In this document: piece by piece, positions 10,531 through 23,425 of the stretch
Layout: every line of letters begins with the position of its first letter
Position numbering within the stretch: position 1 is the first letter of the stretch
Source: Cavia porcellus
Lineage: Eukaryota > Chordata > Mammalia > Rodentia > Caviidae
NCBI RefSeq assembly: GCF_034190915.1
Contig: NW_026947488.1
Span: 4,350,501-4,414,500 of the forward strand
Direction: 5' to 3'
Length of the DNA stretch: 64,000 nucleotides
Program-made: the position numbers and the translations under genes
Notes under the pieces: generated by a model
Databases searched by the model: none
Seen by the model: only the letters and a program-made list of their open reading frames with translations
What the model was told of the DNA's origin: nothing

Positions 10531-11170
10531 AAGTGTGACTGTATTTATTTACAATCAGTGCAGGAAGTATACAGATGACTTCCTTAAAATGGCTTTCAGT
10601 TTAATTAGAGTCTTCCCAAGGCTGTATACATATCTTCACGAAAGCTGGTGGGTGATAATGAACTACTATATAGTTTATTACCAATGGTTAGAGTTAAGCT
10701 CAGATAGATGAGTTGTGATACTATTGTACTAAAATTCTAAAAAACTCAAATGCAAAGTTAAAAAGATTGACTGGAGCACTGACCACACAGTTATAGATTA
10801 ATTGATGCATCATCATACTGTTCTGTATGCATCATCACCCTAGTAACCTGTTCGTTCCCTTTATGAGAAACAAATGCTCCTGAAATCAGCAGACCAGGGG
10901 CAGTAAATTAAGGAAAGAAAGAGGTAACCGCCAACTGCGAAACATCTCTGACCCCAAGCAAAGGGGGACAAAGGCCTTCTGCTTTCTTGCTTGCTTCACA
11001 TCACTCCTTACCTTGTGGTTTAATCACTATAAAAATCTGTCAAAATTCGAACCCATTTGTAAACTCCATCTGCACTGTTCTGCTGGTGCCAGCTTAAATA
11101 AAAGTGCTTCTTTTTTGGAAGATGTCTTACCCCCTTCTTGACAACATCTCGGGGCTTGTTTTTGGGGTAC
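10531..11170 (+). promoter_or_regulatory. Retroviral LTR (class I type) with TATA, poly(A) signal and primer-site remnant
   Basis: Plus-strand LTR features occur in order: 'tataaaaa' at 11,028-11,035, 'aataaa' at 11,097-11,102, and then 'tctcggggcttgtttttgggg' from 11,147, which resembles a degraded class I primer site (GGGG-CT-GT-...-GGG). The spacing of TATA to poly(A) signal (about 70 bp) suits a compact R region. The left edge is uncertain. It interrupts the old L1 between its endonuclease (9,686-10,530) and inter-ORF (11,591-11,780) pieces. Confidence 0.6.
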
Positions 11171-11590
11171 AACAATACTATAGGGCTAATCTATGAGATA
11201 AAATCTCTGCTGAAGCCTGTGTTACTCCAAAGGAAAACCCTTCCCAGCACTGGCTACAAAGCAGGTTACTCATTAGCTGTAATCTAGATCTGGCTGTTCT
11301 CGTCCCTTCAGCAAGAGTGCTTTGCTCCCCATGTTGTAGGCCTTGCTGGCCTTACCACTTGTCCAGCAAATCCAGCTGCAATCCCCTCGCCCTTTTCCTC
11401 AGTGAATGAACACTGAGCTTCTAAGGTGTCCATAAGCTCACGGCCTTTGGTTCCCCAAGAACAACCTGTGACCTCAGATCCTTGCCTGAACCCCTGTTTC
11501 TTCTCTTGCTCTTTCTTCCCACCATGGCCAGTAACTCCAGACAGGAGGCTGAGACTCTCCACAGGGTTCTCCAGCAGGTGCTGACAGACT
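11171..11590. other. Unassigned sequence after the LTR
   Basis: This could be leader or gag sequence of the element whose LTR ends near 11,147, but no motif is visible. A minus-strand frame of 96 residues (11,308-11,598) has no recognisable domain and runs against the LTR direction. Confidence 0.3.
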
Positions 11591-11780
11591 CCTGTCATTG
11601 CCTTCTTTTTATTTGCTGAGTCCCTTATTTTCCCTTTTTATTTAACTCTTCACTCTCCTTGATGTTCACTGCTTTGGGCTCATGTTGGGCTCACTGTCTC
11701 TGTCTAGGAATTCTTTGAGTACTTTTTGTAATGCTGGCCTCAATTTCTTAAAGTGTTTTTTTGTCATGAAAAGTGTCTTA
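11591..11780 (-). mobile_element. L1 LINE fragment (ORF1 end / inter-ORF region)
   Basis: The AT-rich block with 'gaattctttgagtactttttgtaatgctgg' spacing resembles the L1 region at 45,930-46,030 ('cagtattctttgcatgattgg'). It is the last visible piece of the old L1. The tandem array starts immediately after it at 'gtgtcttatccactaagc'. Confidence 0.5.
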
Positions 11781-13069
11781 TCCACTAAGCAGGGGGCCAC
11801 ACCAGGTCTGAGTGCACTGCTGCCCTTCATCCAGGGGCATTTCCAGGCACACATCAGGCTGCACTGCTGAGCCCCTCCTCCCATGAGCACCAGGAAATGG
11901 TCAGGGCCTGTGAGCTCTCAACCGCTGAAGTGTCCTCACATCCAAGAGACGACACGTGGCCCAGGACCAAAACAGTCCTGCAACCTGAGGACCTCGCCGA
12001 TATAGACACCATCCTGCGAGTGAGGCAACAGGACATCCAGAGGACCATGATGAGCCTCCCATCAGATGGCTGAGCTCACCCTCCAGCCAGGGAACTGTAT
12101 GCGGTCTGGGACCCAGCTCATCCTTCCATCCAAGGAATTTGCTGGGTCAGCAAACAAGGACACAAATTCACCCTATATCCAAGGGACTGTGCCAGTCCAT
12201 ACCCTGTGGGTGAGCCGGCCTTTGGCCCCAAGGGCTACACGGGGCCTGGGATCTGCCCACTCTCCATCTGGGGAATGTGCTTGATTGGTGAGCTCTCCTT
12301 CCTGGACAGCCCGCCCCTCATCCATGGGGAGAGCACTAATGTTTCACTACCAGGGTGGACTTGACCTGTGTCCAGGGTGCCCCACAGGGCCAGGAACCCA
12401 GCCATCCCTGTGTCGAGGGGACAACACCCTTCCTGCCATTGTGCCTGCTCTTTACCTGTGGGACCGTGCAGGGACCATGCACGCTCCTGCCATCACCCCT
12501 GCATGGACTGACGCTGCACTGGTCCTGCATCCCAGTGACCAAACCTGGCTCACACTGGCACTCCAGCTCATTCTGGATCCAAGTGCCTGCCATGGCCCAT
12601 GAACCACCCTACTGAGCCCATCCTGCACCAAGGGGACCCTGTGCCTGCAGTCTCATTTACTATCATGGGCAACACACCGGCATGCCAGCATGCCTGCCCC
12701 ACCCCACCTCCCTGGGACAAGTGCCAGGCTCCACAGCACCCTGGGGAACCCATCTGACATCCAGGGAAAGGTGCCAAACTGGAAGTGCCTGGTTCAAGCT
12801 GCCTGTCACGTGAAGATCAGCGGGTGGCCTGGAACCACACCAGACCCACTTCCAGAGAACTACACCAGGCTCACATCCCCACCGACTCTCCATCCAGGGA
12901 ACTATAAAGGGACTCTATCTGCCCTTGCCGAGCTCATGCTCAGTATAGGGGACCATGATGGCCTGAGAACACCCAGGCAGGCCTGCTCTGTCCCCAGGGA
13001 ACACTGCCAGCCTCTCAGTGGATCAATGAGCCTGCTCCACATCCAGGGGATCTTGCAGGTATGGCCAGA
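11781..13069 (+). repeat. Hierarchical tandem array, block 1
   Basis: Start of the GC-rich array. It opens within a higher-order unit at the recurrent block 'gtcttatccactaagcaggg' followed by 'cccttcatccaggggcat'. Subrepeats of roughly 40-50 bp follow, each with a variant of 'catccaggggacc'. No frame is conserved between units. Its right half (12,700-13,069) reappears inverted at 32,660-33,000. The ERVL-MaLR LTR interrupts the unit at 13,070. Confidence 0.85.
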
Positions 13070-13420
13070 TCTCATTGCTGGGAAAAAAACAACACCCAAA
13101 ATGAAGGAAGGAAAGTTTTATTATCTCACTGTGGAGGTTTCAGTCCATAATCAGCTGACTCCAACGCAGGGTGACATGGCACCCAGGGCAACACTTCAAG
13201 GCAGCAACCATAACAAAGGAGAAAATAAACCCCTTCTCCTGGCTAATATTGTACACAGGCCACCTCACCACACCCAAATGGTGCATAGCACTAACAAACT
13301 TGTCTTGCTCTGCTTTGTACAGGATGAGGATATTTATAAAGTAAGAATGCTGGCTCCCCACTGAGTCTCACAGTTAAGCTTCTAAACTGCTCAAGTTGAC
13401 ACAATGTATCAACCATAACA
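13070..13420 (-). repeat. ERVL-MaLR-like LTR of copy 1
   Basis: On the minus strand it begins 'tgttatggttga' and ends near 'gttgttttttt'. It matches 21,612-21,970 in the same orientation and 32,298-32,653 in the opposite one. The poly(A) region is shifted to 'aataaaactttcc' on the sense strand. It is preceded internally by a purine-rich 'aagtggtggat'. Confidence 0.75.
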
Positions 13421-15055
13421 ATCCACCACTTGTCAAATTGGCAACAGGCATATTTTTTTAATCAGCCTCCAGAAAGAGAGGCATGCTTATTCTTAACATT
13501 TTTCAATTTAAAAATCCTAAAGAACCAGCACTATCAACATTAGATTACTCTAGAAACATAACATTTTGTCCTTGAACCCCCAAAGACTCATGCACATCTC
13601 TTTATGCAAAAAGCATTCAGTCCATCTGCAAGAGCTGCCAAAGATTTAAGTCCCAAGTCTTCTCCAAGATTCAAGGCAAACTGTAGCTGCAAGACTCTGT
13701 ACAAATGAAAACAGAGTTAAATACTTCCAACATGCAATGGCACAGGACTGACACTCCCATTCCAAAAGGTACAAACAGGAGGGTACAAAGGATTGGGACA
13801 AAAACAAGTCCAGAATCCAGCAAGGCGAACATCATGTCCTGTAGTTCCATGCACACCCTTTGAGGCACTCTGTGGCAAGCTGTGGGCTCCAAAGGGCTTG
13901 TGACTCCACCCCATGGCACTTCTGGTGGTGATTGATCCCACAGCTTCTCTCTCAGGCCCACTCTGCTCAGTCTTTGCAGCTTTCCTTAGATGATTCACAC
14001 TCCTGGCTGTTTTAAACTTCTGGATTCTCTGCTGCACGTTTGGCTTCACACTGACAGCTTCACACACTGCCCTCTCAGAGGCACCCTGCCTGGCCTCCCA
14101 GGCCTTCTGAGATGGATGTAGAAGTCTTTTTAATCTCAGAACCCTTGCATTCTCTATGCACCTAAAACTAGCACCACCTGGAAGATATCAATGTCTCCTG
14201 CCAGCTGTAGCAGTAGCCAGGCTTCCTCTCTCTTGGCTGTAGGGGTCGAGTGCCTGAATCACTGGGCCCTCTGAACCTGATTCTGAGGAACAGATTCTCT
14301 ATGCTGTCTCTGTTCTGGAACCTGTGGAGCCTTCACTGCCATCCTGGAATATGGTGCTCTGTGGCTTTCTTCTCAAAACAATCTTCCACTTTTGCAGTTA
14401 GGAGGCTGCAGAGTTTGGAGATTTGCTGCCTTCAATGATGCCTTCAGGTCATCTGTTTTATTCTGTTCCTTCTCAGAAATGGAGAGCAAGATGACCTTGC
14501 TCTATCTTATCAGTCCACAGCTTTAGTGGAGCTTCCTTTCTGTCCAAATTCACAATGTTTTAAATCATCCTTCTAAGTTCTTTGCTCTTGACTCACAATA
14601 TAAATCTGACTAAAAGCCCCCAACTCTACCCATGCTACAGCCTCAACATTAGACTGCCTTGAAATTTCTTCAGCCAGATTAATTAGTCCACTGTCCTTAA
14701 CTGTGCTTGTAGGTAAAGTATCTGGATGTGAACAAAATGCAGACAAACTTTCTGCCAAGCCATAACATAACTCAGCTGGAGTCCAACAACCATTGCAGTC
14801 CTTCTTTCCAGCAGGAACCTCCTGAGCCTGGTATTTACTGGCAGGCTTTCTATCAGCATCTCTGACCAGAATCTCTCCTACAGAGCAGCCTAAGCTGTTA
14901 CAGCTCTGTACTTTCAGGTGACATCTCTGAACCTTTCCAAATCCTTCCCACAAGCCATTCCCAAAGGCTCTTGAACCACATGAACAGGTGCAGTCACAGC
15001 AAGGACACCACACTTGGCACCAAATTCTGTCCTGGTTACTTTTCCCTTCTTGTCC
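13070..15055 (-). mobile_element. ERVL-MaLR-like element, copy 1 (3' LTR plus internal region)
   Basis: The most complete copy. On the minus strand it starts with the primer region ('ttggtgccaagtgtgg', around 15,020), continues through a gag-like internal region and ends with a 351-bp LTR (13,070-13,420). The 5' LTR is reduced to its last 20 bp or so ('gaaaagtaaccaggaca' just left of 15,055). An open frame of 193 residues (14,573-15,154) includes the gag-like segment but starts in array DNA, so it is not an intact gene. Array sequence continues on both sides at the same place in the unit as in copies 2-4. Confidence 0.75.
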
Positions 15056-18000
15056 ACTCACCATCTCTGGGAAACTTTGTGGGATGGGGTTTTCCACCAC
15101 TTGGGGGAGCCCACCCTTTTTGAAAGGGAGCACACTGCTTTGCACCACAAACACAAGCCTGGCACTTATCCAGGGTAACAGGCCTGATTAGACCTGGCTC
15201 ATTCTACATCCAGGACAGTGCATCTGCCCTGCCTCTGAACCTGCCCTGCATCCACTCCACAGCACCAGGCATCCATCAAACCACACTGCCTAGCCCATGT
15301 GATCCCCAAGAAACTCTTTTGGCCTGCGATCACCAAGGCCAGTCTGCCTTGCATTCAGTGGACTGTGCAGGGCCTGGGACCAAGCCCCCAACCTCCCCTA
15401 CCTCCATCCAGAGAGCCTGGCAGTTCTGCAACTGCAAGGCTGAGCCTGTGGTGTGGTCAGGTTATTGCATAGGGCTGGGAACCCAACTCATTCCTCGCCC
15501 AGGTCACCTCGGGGGCACCTGCCAATTCCTGGATGAACCTGCCCTCTTCCTGTGGGAGTGCCCTAGGTGAGCCTACAAAGGCCCAGGTGAGCCCCCTGCA
15601 TGGTAAGGACAGTCAAAGAAAGAGCCAGGTTCTGCGTCCCACCCATGTCCAGGAGTGGGTTCCTACCCGCAACTGTGCCCACTCTCTGCTGCTCCAGGGG
15701 ACCCATGCCAGGACCCCAACTGGCCTGCCAAGCCCACACTTCAAGATGACCTTGCTGATTCAATGTCCTGTCTGCTAACCTGGGGACCACATCAGGTGTA
15801 TGTCCATGCCTGCCCTTCATCCAGGGGCATTGCCAGGCATCCATCTAGTTGCACTACCAAGCCCCACCCCACTCCACCCCTGCCAATCAAACACCAGGAA
15901 ATGGTCAAGGCCCATGACCTCTGGAGGTCTGAGGCCTCCTCACTTCCAGGGGACTGCATATGGCCCAGCTAAGCTATTCCTTCATCCTGGGGGTCACACT
16001 GGTCTGACACCCTGCAAGTGAGGATACAAGACTTACAGAGGACAGTGTGGAGCCTCCAAAGAGATGGCTGAGCTCACCCTCCATCCAAGGAACCATGAGG
16101 GCTGGATCCTGGTCAGTCCTGTGTCCAGGAGACCGAGCCCTGCCTGAAAACACATCTGTTCTCCACCCTGGGTATTGTGCAGGGAATTTGCACAGGTCTC
16201 CCAGCACCCGTGCATTTTTAACAGTGCATGGTTGATGCTGTGCCTGCTCTCCATATCAGGAATCATGCCAAACCCGCCCCTGCACCCACTGTCAACCTGG
16301 GCATCTGCCATAGCTCTCAAACCACTCTCCTGAGGCCGTCCTGTACCAAGTGGAATCTACGAGCCTGTAGCGCTGCCTACTGCTCAGAGGACCATGTGGG
16401 GGCTGTCTCTGTGCCCCCCATCCACTGTCTCGGGAGAAGCTCCAGGCTTTCAAGTGCCCTAGTGAGTTCTTCCAACATCCAGCAAAGAGCACCAACCCCA
16501 GAGTGCCAGGTTCAAGCTGCCTTGCACACAATGGACAGTGCATGGCCCAGACTGTGTGAGTCCCACCTCCAGAGAACCACACCTGGTTTGCGGCCCTACC
16601 CAATGTCTGTCCCAGGTAGCATGCTGGGAGTCGATCCACCAGCTGAGCCTATGCTCAGTCAAAGGGATCACAATGGCCTTCAAACATGCAGGCGAGCTTG
16701 CCTGCATCCAGGGGATCTTGTGGCTATGGCCTGGGGTGGTGCCCTCTTACCACTTGGGGGATCACACAAGGTGGGATCTGTCACTGCCCAGGGTGAACAT
16801 GACCTCCTGGCAGGGGAGCACACCCCTCTGTCACTGCAGGGGGTAGCTCGGCTCATATCCAGGCTAATGGGCCAGGCCCTGGACCTGGCTCATTCTCCAG
16901 CCAGGACAGGGTGACTGCCCCTTCTCTGTGCCTCCCTTGCATCCTCTCCAGAGCACCAGGCATCCATCAGGCTTCCCTGTCAAGTCTACAGGACTACAAT
17001 CTTTCACTACAAAGATAGGCTTGCCCTGTGTCCAGGAAACTGCACCCTGCCTGCCATTCTGCTCTTTCTCCACCTGGGGGACCCTGCCAGGACCACACAC
17101 ACTCCTTCCAGCACCCCTGTGTTCAGAAGCACACAGCAGGGGCTGAGGCTCTGTAGAGCCTGCATCCTGGTGACCATGTCACACCAGCACCCGAGCACGA
17201 TATTGACCCAGCGGGCTGCTTTGGCCCTCGAACTGCCCTGCTGAGCCCATCCTGCACCAGTTAGACCATGCAGGCCTGCAAACTCGCCCAGTGTCCGAGG
17301 GACCAAGCCTGGCCCAGGAGCATGCCTACCCCCTCCTCCTCATTAGAAGACAAGTACCCAGCTTCCAAGCACTCTGGTGAACCCATCAGACATCCAGGAA
17401 ACAGCACCAATGAGGGAATGACCCATTCAAGATTCCTTGCACACTATGGATAACACGTGGCCTGGAACCACTCCAGCTCTGTGTCCAGAGAACCATACTG
17501 GCCTCGAGTACCTGTCCACTCTCTGTCCCGAGGTCTATGCTGGGACTCAGTCTGCCCCGCTGAGCCCACACAGGGTCAAAGGGACCATGATGGCCTGCAA
17601 ACACTTGAATGGGCCCACTCTGCATCCAGGGAACCGTGCTGGCATCTCAGAGGATAGGTGAAGTGGGCCCGCATCACATTGAGAGGATCTTGCAAGCAGG
17701 GTCTCAGATGGTGCCCACTTGCAGCTGGGGGACCTTGCAGGTTGGGGTCTGCTACCATCTGGTGTGACCCTACCCTCCATGTAGCAGAACCTGGTGCTGG
17801 CACAACAAGGGGGAGCTCACCCTGTGTCCAGGGCAGCGCGCCTGTTCCACCTCTGTACCTGCTCTGCATCAGCTCTACAGTGCCAGGCATCCATCAGGCT
17901 GCACTGCTGAGCCAGCAGCGCACCCCCGCCCCCTCCCCCCAGAAACAGCTCAGGTCTGTTACCACCAGGCCAGGCTGCCTTACATCCAGGGGACTGAGCA

Positions 18001-21000
18001 GGGCCTAGGACCAAGCCCCCAACCAACTCCCAACTCCATCCAGGCAGCCTGGCAGTTCGGAAACTGTGAGGGTGAGGCGGTGTGAGACCAGGTTACCGCA
18101 CAGGGCCTGGAACCTGGCTCATCCTCTGTCAAGGGCACCATGCTCTGGACTTGGCAACTTGTGGCTGCACTCACCATCCTCCCAGGGGAGCTTTTCGGGT
18201 GAGCTCAAGAAGGCCCTGGTGAGGACCCCTGCATGGTAAGGAGAGTGAAGCAGGAAGCTGGGCTCTGTGCCCAGTCCACATCCAGGGGATGGTGCCAGCC
18301 CACGATATTGCCCACTGTCCAACCCGGAGACCAACCAGTTTGTGAGGCCCACATGACATCCAGGTGACCTTGCAGACCCAGTGTCTTACCCAATAAGCAG
18401 GGGACCACACCAGATCCCAGTCCTCTCTTGTCCTTCATCCAGGAGCATTATCAGGTGTCCATCAAGGTGCACTTCTGATCCTCTACCCCCACCCACGAAC
18501 ACCAGGAATGGTCAAGGCCCACAAGCTCTCGAGGGCTGAGGCTTCCACACGTGTGGAGAACTGTGGATGGGCTGGGACAGAGCAAGTCCTGTGTCCTGGA
18601 GACAACCCGGTCTACCACTCTGCCAGCCAGGCCACAGGACATGCAGGGGATTGCAACAGGCCTCCCAACAGGTGCCTGAGCTTGCTCTCCATCCAGAGAA
18701 CAGTGCAGGGCCAGCAGCCCAGCTTGTTCTCATAGCTGGGGACCTCGCCAGACCAGCAAATGAGCCCAGGAGTTTACCCTACAATCAAGAGACTGCGTGG
18801 GCTCTTGAGCCTGTGGGCCAGTAGACCCTGAGTCATAAGTACAACAGGAGAACTGGGATCAAATCTGCTATGCATCCTGGAAATGAGCCAGATTGGCGAG
18901 CTCCCCAGGAGTGAGTCTGCCCCACATCCAGCGGGAGCGCACTAATCTTTCAGTACAAAGATGGGCTCACATGGTGTCCAGGGTATCACAGGGGCCTGGA
19001 ATCCAGCCAACCCTGTGTCCAGGGGGCCCCACCCTAACTGCAATTGAGTCTGCTCTGTACACCCCCCCTGGGACGATGCATGCTCATGCCAGCACCACTG
19101 TATTCAGAAGGACAGCCTGGTGGACGGCCAAACCACATCCCAATGTCCGCACCAAGCCTATGGCCATGCCCACTTTGATCCAGCAGACTGCTTTGGTCCT
19201 TGAACCGCCCGGCTGAGCCCATCCTGCACCAAGAAGACTCTGCTGGACTGCAACCTTCCTTAGTGTCCAAGGGACCATACCAGGCCAATGAGCAAGCCTC
19301 CCTACCCTCCATGCTGTCTGGGGAGAAGGGTCAGGCTTCCAATTGCATTGGTGACCTGTCTGATGTGCAAGGAACAGCGTGGTCCCAGGAGCACCCAGTT
19401 CAAGCAGCCTGGCACCCCAGGGGCAGCACATGGCCCAGGAACGGATAAGCTCCACCTCCAGAGAACCTTGCCAGGCCAGCGTCCCCACCCACTTCCTCTC
19501 TCTGGGACTGTGCCTGGATTCCATCTGCCCCATGGAGCCTGAGCTCTCACTCAAAGGCACCAAGATGCCTATGAGCATGGAGGTGTGCCTGCTCTGCATC
19601 CCAGAAACCCAGCCTGCATATGAGAGGATGGGTGAGACCACCTTGTGTCCAGGGGACCTTGGGGGCACGCCCTGGAATGGCACTGGCTCACCACCTTGGA
19701 AACCACAAGGGGTGAGATCTGCTACCCCCTTGGGTGAGCCCACCCTCTGTGCAGGGAAACACCCACTCTGTTACCATGAGGGAGAGCTCACCCCGTATCC
19801 AGGTTAATGGGTCAGGCCTTGGACCTGGCTCATTTTCCAGCCAGTGCAGGATGCCTTCCCCACCACTGCCCCTACCCTGCATCAGCTCCAATGGGCCAGG
19901 CATCCATCAGGCCACACCACCCCCAGGAAATGGCTTCGGCCTGTGACCACCCAGGCCAGGCTGCCTTGCATCCAGGGGACTGCCCAAGGCCTGGGACTGA
20001 GCCCTCAACCTCCCCCAGCTACTATCGAGGGAGGTTGGTAGACTTGCAACTGCATGGAGCCTGCCATGCCACTGTTACTGCGAAGGGCCTGGAACCCGGC
20101 TCGTCCTCAATTCAGGGCACCGCATGTGGCACCTGGAAACTCTCCGTGGAACCTGCCCTTCTCCTGGAGGAGTGTGTGGGATGAGACCGAGAAGGCCTGA
20201 GTGAGACCTGCTGCATGGTAAGGACAATGAAGCCAGGAGCCTGGTTCTGTACCCAACCTGTATCCACGAAGGGTGCCAAGCTCACGACTATGCCTGCTCA
20301 CTGCCCAAGGGACCGTGCTGAGACCCCAAGCAGCCTACCAGGCCCATACAACATTGAGGTGCCCTTGCTGACCCAATGTCTTGCCTGCTAAACAGGGGAC
20401 TGCACTAAGTCTGAGTGCATGCCTGCCCTTCATCTGGGGCCATCACCAGGCATCCATCAGGCCACACTGCCGAGCCCCCACTCCGACCCACAAATACCAG
20501 GAAATGGTCAAGACCCATGACCTCTCTGAACCGAGGATGAGCCAGTCTTGGGTCATAGAGATCCCACAGTCTGCCACCCTGTGAATGACACCATAGGATG
20601 TCCAGAGGACCACAACAAGCCCCCCAAACTGAGCTCACCTTCCATCCAGGGAACTAGCTGATCTTTCAATCAGGGAGCTTCACTGGACTGGCAAAAGATT
20701 CCAAGAATTCACTCTACATCCAAGAGACCTCGCCAGCCCATAAAGCTGGGAGAAAGCCTGCTTGGGTCAGGGGACTACTCCGGGCCTGGGATCTTGCTTG
20801 CTCGGCAACGAGGTAATGCACTGGATTGGTGAATTCCCCTCCTGTGAGCCCACCCTGCATCCAGGGGGAGCACACCAATCTTTTACTGCAAGGGTGGGTT
20901 CATCCCTGTCCTGGGAACCCCATGGGGACTGGAACTGGCCAGCCCTGTGCCCAGGGGACCCTGGCTTGACTGAGATGCTGCCCGCCCTCTACCCGGGTGA

Positions 21001-21611
21001 CCCTGCTGGGACCCTTCTGAACACCTCTGTGTTCAGAAGGTCAGTGAGGGTGTTGACGCTGCGGCAGCCCCACATCCCAGTGACCACACCGCATCTGCAC
21101 CTATGCCCACTCTTTGCCCAGGCAATCACCATGGTCCTCAAACCACTCTGCTGAGCCCATCCTGCACAAAGTGGATGCTGCGGGCTTGCAGCCTCATTGA
21201 ATATACTAGGGACTATTCCAGGCAAGCAAGCATTCTAGTCCCCCTTGACCCTATCCAGGGAGAAGTGCCTGGCTTCCAAGAACCCTGGTGAACCCATCAG
21301 ACATCCAGGGAAGAGGGTGGATCCTGGAGCTCCATTTCAAGCATCCTGGCACCCGAGGGACAGTGTGTGGCTTTGGGACTGTGCCACACCAGCCTCCAGA
21401 GAACCCAGCAGGGCCTGCATTCTCACCCACTCTCAGTCCCAGGAACCTTGCCAGGACTAGATCTGCCCTGATGAGCCTGTGCCTGGTCAAGGGGTCCATA
21501 CTGACTGCAGACACTTAGGTGGGACAGCTCTGCATCCAGAGAACCCTGCCTGCCTCTGAGCAGATGGGCCAGCCCACCCTGCATCACAGAGCCCTTGTGG
21601 GCACAGCCTGG
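15056..21611 (+). repeat. Hierarchical tandem array, block 2
   Basis: About three and a half consecutive higher-order units without interruption. Landmark blocks recur: 'cctggctcat...ccagg.cag' at 15,199, 16,879 and 19,827; 'ccaggcatccatcaggc' near 16,957, 17,883, 19,897 and 20,448; 'gtcaaggcc' after a short run of pyrimidines near 15,903 and 18,508. Landmark spacing is about 2.6 kb then 2.0 kb, so units vary in length, with one enlarged by recombined subrepeats near 16,900-17,000. Open frames up to 228 residues (16,228-16,914) occur but are not shared by sister units. Confidence 0.85.
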
Positions 21612-21970
21612 GATGGTGTCTTGGTTACTTTTTTCTCATTGCCTTGACAAAATACCTGACACCCAAAATGAAGAAAGGAAAGGTTTATTTAGCTCACTGT
21701 GGAGGTTTCAGTCCATAATCAGCCGGCTCCAAGGCATGGTGGCATGGCACAGGGGCAACAGTTCAAGGCAGCGGCCACAGAAAAAGTGGGAAACAAGCCT
21801 TTTCTCCTCCCTTGCAGTGTATACAGGTCACCCCTCTCAAGGGCAGGTGTAGCACTCACAAAATCTGCTCACCCTCCTCTTACACAGGCTCAGGATATTT
21901 ATAAAGTAAGGATTCTGGCTTCCTCCTGAGTCTCTGTTAAACTTCTTGACACAGTGTAACAACCATAACA
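21612..21970 (-). repeat. ERVL-MaLR-like LTR of copy 2
   Basis: The best-preserved outer end: 'ctcattgccttgacaaaata' on the plus strand is the complement of the classical '...tattttgtcaaggcaatgag' MaLR-type LTR terminus. It is collinear with 13,070-13,420. Confidence 0.75.
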
Positions 21971-22003
21971 ATCCACCCCTTGTCAACTTGAAAACCAGAC
22001 ATA

Positions 22004-22110
22004 TTTCTTTGTTTTTATTTATGTATTTATTTATTTGGGTACTGGGGATGGAATTCACAACCTTGCACTTGCCAGGCAGGTGCCTTTGTTCTGAGTTAAA
22101 TTCCCGGTCT
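22004..22110 (-). mobile_element. tRNA-derived ID/B1-like SINE
   Basis: On the minus strand it reads a decayed A-box region, then 'gcacctgcctggcaagtgca', then 'ttccatccccagtaccc', followed by an A-rich tail of 'aaataaataaat' type. This is the tRNA-like head and tail of rodent ID-type SINEs, with 'ccccagtacc' as their hallmark end. It sits at a deletion in ERVL-MaLR copy 2. It is the main clue that the genome is from a rodent with squirrel- or beaver-type SINEs. Confidence 0.75.
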
Positions 22111-23425
22111 TAGGCAATGGCACAGGACTGACATTCCCATTTCAAAAGGTACAAACAGGAGGGTACAAAGGATTGGGACAACAGCAAGTCCAGAATCCAG
22201 GAGGTCCAACATTAGGTCCTGTGGTTCCATGTGCGCCATTTGAGGTACTCTGTGGCAAACTGTGGGCTTCAAAGGGCGGGTGTGACTCTACCTCTATGCA
22301 CTTCTGGTGGTGACGGATCCCATGGCTTCTCTTTAGGACGACTCTGCTCAATTTTTGCAGCTTTCTCTTGGATGATCCATGCTCCTGGCTTTTTAAAACT
22401 TCTGGGTTCTCTGTGCACCTTTGGCTTTACACTCACAGCTTCACACACTGACCTCTCAGAGGAGCACTGCCTGGTCTCCCCAGGCCTTCTGAAATCGGGG
22501 TGGAAGTCTTTTTAATCTCAGAACCCTTGCATTCTCTGTGCACCTAAGACCAGCATCACCTGGAAGATGTCAAGGTCTCCTGCCAGCTGGAGCACTGGCC
22601 AGACTTTCCTCTCTCTTGGCTGTAGGTGTCGAGTGCCTAGATCACTGGGCTCTTTGAAGCTGATTGTGAGGAACAGATTCTCTATGCTGTCTCCATTCTG
22701 GAACCTGGTGCTCTGTGGCTTTCTTCTTAAAGCAAAGTCTTCCACTTTTGCACTTTGGAGGCTGCAAAAGTTAAACACTTACTGCTTTCTGTGATGCCTT
22801 TAGGCCGTCTTTTCTGTTCTGTTCCTCCTTAGCAAAGATGATCTCAGCTCTATCTTATCAGTCCACAGCTTTACTGGAGCTTCCTTTCTGTCCAAAATCA
22901 CAATGTTTTAAATCATACTTCTGAGTTCTTTGCTTTTGACTTGCAACATAAATTTGGCTAAATGTCGTCTATCATAGTCATACTACAGCGTCAACATTTG
23001 ACCCTCTTGAAATTTCTTCTGACAGGTTAATCAGTCCACCGTCCTTAATCAAAGTCTCAGGCAAAGACTCTGGATATGAGCAAAATGCAGACAAACTTTC
23101 AGCCAAGACATAACATAAATCAACTAGAGTCCAACAACCAATGCAGTCATTCTTTACAGCAGAAACATCCTGAGCCTGGTCTTTCTATCAACCTTCTATC
23201 ACCCAGGATTTCTATCAGCCTGCTGGTCTTCCCTAAATCAGAATTTCCTGTATAGAAAGCCTAAGCTGTTCCAGCTCTGTACATTCAGGTGACATTTCTG
23301 AACATTTCCAACCCTTCCCACAAGCCATTCCCAAAGGCCCTGAACCACATGAGCAGGTACAGTCACAGCAAGGATGCCACACTTGGTACCAAATTCTGTC
23401 TTGGTTACTTTTTTTCTTTTTGTCC

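Larger units (their letters stand above)
21612..23425 (-). mobile_element. ERVL-MaLR-like element, copy 2 (deleted and SINE-bearing)
   Basis: Same element and same place in the array unit as copy 1. The LTR (21,612-21,970) starts next to 'gggatggtg' of the array, and the 5' end lies at 'tttggttactttttttc' near 23,425. Relative to copy 1 about 270 bp of the region next to the LTR (13,460-13,730) is missing, and a SINE sits at the break. The gag-like region is present but broken; the protein sequence cannot be followed past short frames. Confidence 0.75.

Noticed and set aside
14573..15154. 193-residue minus-strand frame as an intact gag gene
   Set aside because: Its first residues come from array DNA beyond the element's 5' end, and other copies of the same region carry stops. 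It is described as part of ERVL-MaLR copy 1 instead.
16228..16914. 228-residue open frame in the array (also 12,690-13,364 of 224 residues)
   Set aside because: The array is GC-rich and poor in AT-rich stop codons, so long frames are expected by chance. The same frames are broken in sister units and no domain is recognisable.
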